64,000 bases of DNA, from the NCBI GenBank assembly GCA_023249375.1, contig JAHFCT010000005.1, positions 28,380-92,379 on the forward strand, written 5' to 3'. Below are positions 25,476 to 32,575 of this stretch, one piece after another. Numbering within the stretch: position 1 is the first letter of the stretch; every line of letters starts with the position of its first letter. This DNA comes from Gemmatimonadota bacterium (GTDB lineage Bacteria > Gemmatimonadota > Gemmatimonadetes > Gemmatimonadales > Gemmatimonadaceae). The position numbers and the translations under genes were made by a program. Below the pieces are notes generated by a model. It did not search any database and was not told the DNA's origin. It saw only the letters and a list, made by a program, of their open reading frames with translations.

Positions 25476-26990
25476 GTGACGCCGAGCCGGTTCGGCATCC
25501 TCGACTTCGTCGTCCTCGTCGCTTATCTCGCCGGCACCACGGCGCTTGGCGTCTGGCTGGGCCGGGACCAGAAGAATTCCAAGGATTACTTCGTCGCCGG
25601 CCGCAACATTCCGTGGTGGGCGGTGATGTTCTCCATCGTCGCCGCCGAGACGAGCGCGCTGACGTTCATCTCGGTGCCCGGGCTTGCCGTTATCGGAAAC
25701 TTCGGGTTCTTGCAAGTCTGCATGGGTTACGTGCTTGGGCGCGTGGTGGTGGCCACGGTGCTGCTGCCGCGGTATTTCGAAGGCGATCTCGTGACGGCGT
25801 ACGCGCTGCTCGAGACGCGCTTCGGGCCGGCGACGCGGCGCTTCACGTCGGTGGTGTTCATGGCGACGCGCGGCATGGCCGACTCGGTGCGCGTGTTTGC
25901 GTCGGCCATTCCGATTGCCATCGTCATCGGCCCGGTGCTGCCGCGGCAGTACGTGATGCCGGCCGCCATCATCGTGCTCGGCGTGCTGACCATCATTTAC
26001 ACGTACCGCGGCGGCATGCGCGCCGTGGTGTGGACGGAGCTAGTGCAGGCAGGGGTGTACGCCACGGGCGGCATCGCGGCGGCCGTGCTCGTTGGGCACG
26101 CCGTCACCGGCGGCTGGCCGCACATTCTCGAGGCAGCCCGCGCGCAGGACAAGCTGCGCGTCTTCGACTTCTACACCGGCTTCGACCGGCCGCACACGGC
26201 GTTTGCCGGCATCATTGGCGGCGCGGTGCTGACGATGGCGTCACACGGCGCCGACCAGACCATCGTGCAGCGCATGCTGTCGGCGCGCTCGCTGCGCGAC
26301 GCGCAGAAAGCCATCATCGGCAGCGGCATCGCGGTGCTGGTGCTGATGACGCTCTTCCTCACGGTCGGCATTGGTCTCTGGTCGTATTATCAGGGCGCCG
26401 CGTCGTTCGCGTCACCCGACCAGATCTTTCCGACGTTCATCTTCGAGCGGATGCCGCACGGGCTCATCGGCCTGCTGGTGGCGTCGATCGTCGCCGCGAC
26501 CATGAGCACGCACTCGGGAGCCATCAACTCGCTGGCGGCGACGACGACGCACGACATCTACGTGCCGCTGATGAAGGGCAAGGCGACCGAAGCGTCCACG
26601 TTCCGCGCCGGCCGCTGGTTTGCGCTCGCCTGGGGCGTCGCGCTGACCTTTGGCGCGCTGCTCTTCCCCGAGGGGAAGACGCCCGTCGTCGTCATCGCGC
26701 TGTCGATTGCGTCGTTCACGCAGGGCGCGCTCCTCGGCGGTTTCTTTCTCGGGATTTTCGTGAAGCGCGCCAAGCAGCGTGATGCGATCGTCGGCATGTC
26801 GGTGGGCATCGCCATCATGGCGTTCGTCGTCTTCGCCAAGCCGCTCTCGGCCGCGTATCCGTCGCTCGCCGCGGCCCTCGGCCCGTTCGCCAATGTCGCG
26901 TGGCCGTGGTACGTGCTTATCGGTACGACCATCACGATGACCGCCGGCACCCTCAGTTCGTTCGTGCGTTCGCCATCTGACGCGGGCTAA
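25476..26990 (+). CDS. Sodium:solute symporter (SSS family), GTG start
   Basis: A 504-residue inner-membrane cotransporter with about 13 predicted helices. SKDYFVAGRNIPWWAVMFSI and ETSALTFISVPG are SSS signatures of helix 1-2, and GADQTIVQRML and STHSGAINSLAATTTHD are later conserved segments. The GTG at 25476 lies 21 bases after the nagB-PIG-L stop. Placement between the deaminase and a BadF-type sugar kinase suggests the substrate is GlcNAc, MurNAc or a related sugar. Confidence 0.9.
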   Translation: MTPSRFGILDFVVLVAYLAGTTALGVWLGRDQKNSKDYFVAGRNIPWWAVMFSIVAAETSALTFISVPGLAVIGNFGFLQVCMGYVLGRVVVATVLLPRYFEGDLVTAYALLETRFGPATRRFTSVVFMATRGMADSVRVFASAIPIAIVIGPVLPRQYVMPAAIIVLGVLTIIYTYRGGMRAVVWTELVQAGVYATGGIAAAVLVGHAVTGGWPHILEAARAQDKLRVFDFYTGFDRPHTAFAGIIGGAVLTMASHGADQTIVQRMLSARSLRDAQKAIIGSGIAVLVLMTLFLTVGIGLWSYYQGAASFASPDQIFPTFIFERMPHGLIGLLVASIVAATMSTHSGAINSLAATTTHDIYVPLMKGKATEASTFRAGRWFALAWGVALTFGALLFPEGKTPVVVIALSIASFTQGALLGGFFLGIFVKRAKQRDAIVGMSVGIAIMAFVVFAKPLSAAYPSLAAALGPFANVAWPWYVLIGTTITMTAGTLSSFVRSPSDAG

Positions 26991-27041
26991 GCGCGCAAGC
27001 CCCTTGAACGGGCCGCGTCACGCGGTCATTCTCCGGACCTC

Positions 27042-27962
27042 ATGAGCTTTCTTATTGTAGGCGTGGACGGCGGCGGCACGAAGACCAAGGTCTCGGTGAC
27101 CGACGAGAAGGGGCACGAACTGGCGACGGCGACGGGCGGCGGCAGTGCGGCGCGTCCGGGACAGACCACGCAGGCCGCGGAGATGATTGCGCAGACCGTG
27201 GCGGAGGCGCTGGCCGCCTGTGAACGCACGGGCGAAGTGCCGCGCGTGCTCTGCGCCGGACTCGCCGGCGCCGGCCGCGAGCCGGAACGGCAGGCCGTAC
27301 GCGATGCGCTCGTGCGACTGGAGGTTGCGGACCGCGTGATTGTCGAGCCCGACGCGACCATTGCGCTCGAAGACGCGTTCGGCGACGGGCCGGGCATCCT
27401 GCTCGTCAGCGGCACCGGCTCGTCGTGCTTCGGCCGCTCCCCCACGGGCGCGTTCGGGCGGTGCGGCGGCTGGGGACTCAGCATCGGCGACGAAGGGAGC
27501 GGCGCGTGGATCGGCCGCAAGACGCTGAGCATCGCCGCGGCGGCGGCCGACGGCCGCGAGCCTGAAACGGCACTGCTGCCGGCCGTGCTCACCGCGCTCG
27601 AACTCGAGAACAGCGATGGCCTCGTGGCGTGGGCGGCGCACGCCGACCCGGCGGCGCTGGCGCGACTGGCGACGATCGTCATTACGGTGGCGGCCACGGG
27701 TGACCTGCGCGCCAACTCGCTCCTCGCGCTCGCCACGGAAGAACTGGTGACGCACGTGCGCGCGCTGGCGCGGCAGCTCTTTGCCGACGAGCGCGCGGCC
27801 ATTCCGGTGGCGCTGGCCGGCGGGCTGATGGAGCGCGGCTCGTTCGTGCGAAAGCTCGTCGAGCATCGGCTCAAGACCGCGGTGCCGGGCGCGATGGTGC
27901 GCGCCGAGCCTGTGGTTCCGGTGCGCGGCGCCGTGCGCGTCGCCCTGCGGCACGCGAAGTAG
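27042..27962 (+). CDS. BadF/BadG-family ATPase, probable N-acetylglucosamine or MurNAc kinase
   Basis: ASKHA-fold kinase, 306 residues. The phosphate-1 motif is GVDGGGTKTKVSV, GILLVSGTGSSCFGR is the phosphate-2 region, and GGWGLSIGDEGSGAWIGRK is the conserved middle segment of GlcNAc kinases; VALAGGLMERG binds the adenosine. Close relatives include mammalian NAGK and bacterial MurK, which phosphorylate GlcNAc and/or MurNAc. It is the last gene of the salvage island, 51 bases after the SSS transporter and on the same strand. Confidence 0.9.
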   Translation: MSFLIVGVDGGGTKTKVSVTDEKGHELATATGGGSAARPGQTTQAAEMIAQTVAEALAACERTGEVPRVLCAGLAGAGREPERQAVRDALVRLEVADRVIVEPDATIALEDAFGDGPGILLVSGTGSSCFGRSPTGAFGRCGGWGLSIGDEGSGAWIGRKTLSIAAAAADGREPETALLPAVLTALELENSDGLVAWAAHADPAALARLATIVITVAATGDLRANSLLALATEELVTHVRALARQLFADERAAIPVALAGGLMERGSFVRKLVEHRLKTAVPGAMVRAEPVVPVRGAVRVALRHAK

Positions 27963-28068
27963 CGGCCGCCGCGGCCGGTCCCAACGAGCGGGGCTGAACT
28001 TTCGTACATTCGGCAACAGCGTCCGCTGTCCGCCGTCTGCCGTCGACTGTCTCCCCACCCGAGGCCGT

Positions 28069-30381
28069 ATGTCGATATCCCGCCGCACGCTTGTCGCGCT
28101 CGCCGCTGCGCTCGTCGCCACGCCGCTGGCCGCGCAGCGCACTGACATGAAGACGAACACGAAGTTCGAACCGTACTTCAACGTCGCGTCTCCCCTTTCG
28201 CTCACGTCCGCCGAAAAGACCGATCGCGTGGCGTGGAAGACGTACGAGAAAGGGATGCGCAACGTCTACACGGCGGCCGCGCCGTCGTGGAAGCCGGTGA
28301 ACCTCACCAGGTTCACCAAGGACGACGGCATCGATATTTCGGACATCGCGCTTTCGGACGACGGATCCGTTGCGGTGTTCGTGCGCGGCTCGGCCACCAA
28401 CTCGCGCGATTGGGTCGCCAATCCGTCGCACGATCCCGATGGGCCAGAGCGTGCCATTTGGGCGGTGAAGACGTCGGGCGGCGCCCCCGCGTGGAAGGTG
28501 GCGGTCGGCGCGGCGCCCGCGCTTGCTCCCGACGGCAAGGCCGTGTTGTACGTGAAGGACGGGCAGATCTACCGTGCGCCCATCGTTCCGATGAAGCCCG
28601 GAACGGCCATGGATCGCGGCGACAAGCCATTCATCACGGCATGGGGACGGCAGTCGAATCCGCGCTGGTCACCCGACAGCAGGAAGATTGCGTTCGTGAG
28701 TGACCGCGAGAATCACGCCTTCATCGCCGTCTACGACGTGAAGTCGCGCACGCTCGCGTATCTCGATCCCAGCGTGGACTGCGACGGAAATCCCGTGTGG
28801 TCGGAGGACTCGAAGCAGATCGTCTTCACGCGGCGTCCGGGAACGGCGTTCGGCGCCCAGAATCAGGAAGGCGCCGGCGGTATTGGGACGCCGCAGGGCA
28901 CGACGTTCAACGTGCAGGCGGCGCTGCAGCGGATGCGCAACGGTGGCTTTGGCCCGGCCTGCGGCGGCGGCTTCGGATTTGGCGGCGGTGGTGGTGGCGG
29001 CCGCGGCGCCGGTGCGCCGGTCAATGCCCAGGCCGCGTCGCGCCCCGGTTTCTTCACGTCGCGTTTCCCCGGCGGCTACACGCTGTCGCTGATGGTGGCC
29101 GACGTCACCACGCGCATCGCCAAGGAAGTGTGGCACAATGAACCCGGTGAGCGCGTGTTCACGACGCTCAATGGCATGCGTCACGCCGCCGGCCATGTGG
29201 TCTTTTCGGCCAATGTGCCCAACGACGACTGGGACCGCTGGTTCTCGATCAGCCTGACGAGCCCCGGCAAGCCGGTGCTGCTCACCACGACCGATGGCCT
29301 CATCGAAGGCGCGGGATCGGCCGAGCTCTCGGGCGATGGCAAGACGCTGTTCTACACGACGAACGCCAAGGACATCGAGCACCGGCACATCTGGTCAGTG
29401 CCGGTGGGTGGCGGCACGCCGCAGCAGCTCACGACGGGCGACGGCATCGAGGTGTCGCCGACGCACCTCGCGTCGGGCAAGGCGCTCGCCGTGCTCTACT
29501 ACGACTACAACACGCCCGCCTCGGTAGGCATCGTCGCCAGTGGCACCGACAAGGCCAAGACAATTTTCCCGGTGCTCGGCAAGGAGTTCCCGCGCGACGC
29601 GCACGTCAAGCCGCAGATCGTGTGGACGAAAGCGGCCGACGGGCAGGCGATCAGCAACCAGCTCTTCCTGCCCAAGGATCTCAAGCCGGGCGAGAAGCGT
29701 CCGGCGATGGTCTTCGTGCACGGCGGCCCGATGCGCCAGATGCTGCCGGCGTATCACTACATGGAGTTCTACCACTGGGCGTACGCGTACAACCAGTGGC
29801 TCGCGGCGCAGGGCTACATCGTGCTGTCCATCAACTACCGCCGCGGCATCGGCTACGGACGCTCGTTCCAGAACGCGCCGGGCGCGCAGGCGGCCGGCAA
29901 CAGCGAGTACCAGGACGTCGTCGCCGGCGGCAAGTACCTGCTCACGCGCGACGATGTCGATGCGTCGCGCGTCGGCATCTGGGGGCTCTCGTACGGCGGC
30001 CTGCTCACGTCGCAGGCCTTGGCGCGCAACAGCGACATCTTCGTCGCCGGCGCCGATTACGCCGGCGTGCACCTCTACGGCAGCTCGCTCGACACGACGG
30101 CGCTCTCGTTCCGGTCGTCGGCGGTTGGCGCCATCGACAGCTGGAAGTCGCCGGTACTGCTCGTGCACGGCGACGATGACCGCAACGTGGACTTCGCGCA
30201 GACCGTGGGACTCGTGCAGCTCCTGCGCGCCCGCAACATCTACCACGAGATGATCATCATCCCCGACGACCTGCACGAGTCGATGCTGCACAAGAACTGG
30301 GTGAACACGTGGGAGCGCACCGACGAGTTCCTCAAGCGCTTTGTGTGGAACAAGGAGAAACCGCCCACGATGGCGCCGTGA
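28069..30381 (+). CDS. S9-family (prolyl oligopeptidase-like) secreted peptidase
   Basis: Serine peptidase of 770 residues with a signal peptide (SISRRTLVALAAALVATPLAAQ; the RR pair could allow Tat export). A seven-bladed WD40-like propeller (DSRKIAFVSDR and similar repeats) precedes the alpha/beta hydrolase. The triad is S641 (WGLSYGG), D704 (HGDDDRNV) and H736 (DLHES). A Cys plus glycine-rich insert (GGGFGFGGGGGGGRG, about 300-320) interrupts the propeller. It probably trims peptides in the periplasm. The stop overlaps the next start (TGATG). Confidence 0.92.
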   Translation: MSISRRTLVALAAALVATPLAAQRTDMKTNTKFEPYFNVASPLSLTSAEKTDRVAWKTYEKGMRNVYTAAAPSWKPVNLTRFTKDDGIDISDIALSDDGSVAVFVRGSATNSRDWVANPSHDPDGPERAIWAVKTSGGAPAWKVAVGAAPALAPDGKAVLYVKDGQIYRAPIVPMKPGTAMDRGDKPFITAWGRQSNPRWSPDSRKIAFVSDRENHAFIAVYDVKSRTLAYLDPSVDCDGNPVWSEDSKQIVFTRRPGTAFGAQNQEGAGGIGTPQGTTFNVQAALQRMRNGGFGPACGGGFGFGGGGGGGRGAGAPVNAQAASRPGFFTSRFPGGYTLSLMVADVTTRIAKEVWHNEPGERVFTTLNGMRHAAGHVVFSANVPNDDWDRWFSISLTSPGKPVLLTTTDGLIEGAGSAELSGDGKTLFYTTNAKDIEHRHIWSVPVGGGTPQQLTTGDGIEVSPTHLASGKALAVLYYDYNTPASVGIVASGTDKAKTIFPVLGKEFPRDAHVKPQIVWTKAADGQAISNQLFLPKDLKPGEKRPAMVFVHGGPMRQMLPAYHYMEFYHWAYAYNQWLAAQGYIVLSINYRRGIGYGRSFQNAPGAQAAGNSEYQDVVAGGKYLLTRDDVDASRVGIWGLSYGGLLTSQALARNSDIFVAGADYAGVHLYGSSLDTTALSFRSSAVGAIDSWKSPVLLVHGDDDRNVDFAQTVGLVQLLRARNIYHEMIIIPDDLHESMLHKNWVNTWERTDEFLKRFVWNKEKPPTMAP

Positions 30382-31355
30382 TGCGGCGTGGCCCAATTGC
30401 CAGGCGCTCAGCCCTGCCGCTGCTCGCGGCAGGGCTGGTGTCATTCCCGCTTGCGGCAGGGCTGGTCTCATTCCCGCTCGCGGCACAGCAAGTGGCCGAC
30501 ACCGCGTTTGCGCCGCGCATCGCCGCGCCTGCCTATGCCGGCAACGGCCCAGTGGTACTCCTCGACGAAGCGCATAACAACTTCCACACGCTGGATGGGC
30601 GCTACCTCGTCTTCGGCAAGGTGCTGCGCCTCGATGGCTATCAGGTGCGTCCCAGCCGCACGGCGTTTTCCGCCGGTGCGCTTGCCGGCGCGCGCGTGCT
30701 CGTCATTGCCAACGCGTTGCACGCCAGCAACGCCGGCGGCAAATGGGAGCTGCCGACGCCATCCGCGTTCACCAGCGCCGAGATTGCCGCGGTGCGCGAC
30801 TGGGTGCAGGGTGGCGGCTCGCTGTTGCTCGTCGCTGATCACATGCCCTTCCCGGGCGCGGCCGGCGCGCTGGCCGCGGCGTTCGGCATCCACATGCGGA
30901 ACGGCTTCGCGTACGACTCGACCCGCAAGGTCAGCAAGTTCACCTTCACTCGCCGCAGCGGCCGCCTCGCGTCGCACCCGCTTACCGACGGACGCAGCGC
31001 CGCGGAGCGCATCGACAGCGTAGTCGCATTCACGGGCCAGGCGTTCACCGTGGACGCCCCCGGCCGCGCCCTGATGACACTCGCGCCCGGGACCACGGTC
31101 CTCGAACCACGCGTCGCGTGGCAGTTCGACGACCAGACACCGTCCGAATCCGGTGCGGGCCTGCTGCAAGGCGCGGTCGTTGCGTTCGGCAGCGGACGGG
31201 TCGCCGTCTTCGGCGAGGCGGCAATGTTCTCGGCGCAAGTCACGGGCGCACAGCGCAGCCCGATGGGGATGAACGACCCCGTCGCCCCGCAGAACGCCCA
31301 GTTCCTGCTCAACGTGATGCACTGGCTGACGGGACTGATTCCACTCGACAAGTAG
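30381..31355 (+). CDS. Secreted DUF4350-like protein
   Basis: A 324-residue exported protein beginning at ATG 30381, coupled to the S9 peptidase. The signal peptide contains a perfect 9-residue duplication (LAAGLVSFP twice). The mature part has a GATase/ThuA-like Rossmann pattern: VVLLDEAHNNFHTLDGRY, ARVLVIANALH, WVQGGGSLLLVADHMPFPGAA and VAVFGEAAMFSA. That resembles DUF4350 domains of secreted or membrane proteins; no catalytic Cys is evident. It may act with the peptidase on cell-surface substrates. Confidence 0.75.
   Translation: MRRGPIARRSALPLLAAGLVSFPLAAGLVSFPLAAQQVADTAFAPRIAAPAYAGNGPVVLLDEAHNNFHTLDGRYLVFGKVLRLDGYQVRPSRTAFSAGALAGARVLVIANALHASNAGGKWELPTPSAFTSAEIAAVRDWVQGGGSLLLVADHMPFPGAAGALAAAFGIHMRNGFAYDSTRKVSKFTFTRRSGRLASHPLTDGRSAAERIDSVVAFTGQAFTVDAPGRALMTLAPGTTVLEPRVAWQFDDQTPSESGAGLLQGAVVAFGSGRVAVFGEAAMFSAQVTGAQRSPMGMNDPVAPQNAQFLLNVMHWLTGLIPLDK
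30423..30476 (+). repeat. 27-bp tandem duplication in a signal peptide
   Basis: Two 27-base copies (30423-30449 and 30450-30476) differ at two third-codon positions, and a partial third copy follows (CTCGCGGCAC). The duplication adds nine residues to the hydrophobic core of the signal peptide without breaking frame. Confidence 0.9.
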
Positions 31356-31373
31356 CGACGGCGCCCAAACACG

Positions 31374-31405
31374 AGAGGCGACGGCTGAATGCCGTCGCCT
31401 CTTTT
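31374..31405 (+). terminator. Rho-independent terminator after the S9/DUF4350 pair
   Basis: AGAGGCGACGGC (31374-31385), loop TGAAT, GCCGTCGCCTCT (31391-31402), then TTT. A perfect 12-bp stem. It lies 18 bases after the DUF4350 stop and also sits just past the stop of the convergent lipoprotein gene. Confidence 0.9.
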
Positions 31406-31421
31406 GTGCTCCGTGGCCGCG

Positions 31422-31829
31422 TTACTTGAGTTCGCCCGTACTAATGCAGTTCGCCGCGAACCAACCCTCCATGCCGATGCCCTTCGAGCGCTCCCAGCCC
31501 GCGGGCGCCGTTGGCGTGGCCCCTGGCGACTGCGTGCTGAACCAGTCGCAGCCGGTGCCGCTGGTCTCGCGGGCGGGGAGTGGCGCGAGCGACGATCCGC
31601 TGCCCTTCGCGCTCGACGATCCGCCGCCGTACGACGCGACGGCATTGGACCCGCGACTCGGCGCGGCCGAACCTCGCGCCGCGGCGACATCGGCGTGAAA
31701 CGCGATGCCCACATCCCCACCAGCGAGCGTCGAGCCCGGGATCCGTTCTGGCGCGCACGCGGCCACCAGCACCCCACAGAGAGCCAGCGTGGTGCCGTAG
31801 GTCTGCCGAGTCGTGAAGCGGGTGTTCAC
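31422..31829 (-). CDS. Lipoprotein A of a paralogous pair (PERIPGST family)
   Basis: Not in a family I recognise; 135 residues. The lipoprotein signal ends in LVAAC (Cys25), followed by APERIPGSTLAGGDVGIAF, nearly the same as in lipoprotein B upstream. The rest is Ser/Gly/Ala-rich (SYGGGSSSAKGSGSS) with a C-terminal segment containing Cys (TGCDWFSTQS, FAANCISTGE). Ala follows the lipidated Cys, so an outer-membrane location is likely. Function unknown. A weak -35-like TTGACG (complement of 31888-31893) lies upstream. Confidence 0.72.
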   Translation of the reverse strand: MNTRFTTRQTYGTTLALCGVLVAACAPERIPGSTLAGGDVGIAFHADVAAARGSAAPSRGSNAVASYGGGSSSAKGSGSSLAPLPARETSGTGCDWFSTQSPGATPTAPAGWERSKGIGMEGWFAANCISTGELK

Positions 31830-31944
31830 GTGTGCGCCGAAGGGATGGAGTGGACGAACGATGTAACATGACCGCCCTCGGAGAGAGCGTCAACAGAGGG
31901 ACGATTCGTCGCCGGCAATATCACGCGCCGGCGGGACCGCTGAA

Positions 31945-31980
31945 ACGAAAGCGGGGCGGCCCAGTGGGCCGCCCCGCTTC
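31945..31980 (-). terminator. Hairpin terminator after lipoprotein B
   Basis: On the minus strand AAGCGGGGCGGCCCA and TGGGCCGCCCCGCTT face each other around one central base, then TTCGTTTC follows. The very stable stem and modest T-run lie 15 bases after the stop of lipoprotein B. Confidence 0.75.
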
Positions 31981-31994
31981 GATTGATCCGACCT

Positions 31995-32459
31995 CTACTC
32001 GTCGGACTCGCCGCATTTCTTCTTGCTCTCCTTCGCCGCCTTGCACCCCTTGTCGCCGTGGGATGACGACGAGGACGATTCGTGGTCCTTGCCCTCGCCG
32101 TGGCCAATCGAGCCGCCACTGCTTCCGCTTGAACCGCTGGTCGATGAACCGGAGCCGCTGGCGGCAGATCCGGCACCGCCACCGGTTGAGCCAGAACCGG
32201 ATATCGAGGAACCGGACGTGGATCCGGCGCTGGAGCCCGAACCGCACGGCGCGGTGCTGCCCGACAACGCGCTCGACGTCGGCTGGCACGGTGCCTTGCC
32301 GGCATTCGCCTGCCGCGCCACACTCAGAAAGGATACGCCTGAATCACCTTGATCTACGGTTGATCCCGGGATTCGCTCTGGCGAGCACGCTGCCAGGAAG
32401 ACGAGTCCGAGAATGGCGCCAGTCGACGCCGCGTAGAACTTGCGCTGGGGGGCACGCAT
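31995..32459 (-). CDS. Lipoprotein B of a paralogous pair (PERIPGST family), Ser/Gly-rich
   Basis: Not recognised; 154 residues. The signal ends in FLAAC (Cys25) followed by SPERIPGSTVDQGDSGVSF, matching lipoprotein A. The middle is a Ser/Gly low-complexity region, then a hydrophilic tail (GHGEGKDHESSSSSSHGDKG) ending in charged Lys/Glu repeats with two Cys (GCKAAKESKKKCGESDE). The shared 20-residue N-terminus after an identical Cys25 position suggests recent duplication with diverged tails. A 116-base leader separates it from the LtaS-like gene. Confidence 0.72.
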   Translation of the reverse strand: MRAPQRKFYAASTGAILGLVFLAACSPERIPGSTVDQGDSGVSFLSVARQANAGKAPCQPTSSALSGSTAPCGSGSSAGSTSGSSISGSGSTGGGAGSAASGSGSSTSGSSGSSGGSIGHGEGKDHESSSSSSHGDKGCKAAKESKKKCGESDE

Positions 32460-32575
32460 TCTAGGTAAACCCTCTCACGAGTGGAGGACAACTCCCTACG
32501 AACATACGACTTTTTCCCTACTTCGCAAGCGTGCGTGCCGTGCCCGAGGAGGTCACGCCACACCGGCTGCAGGCG

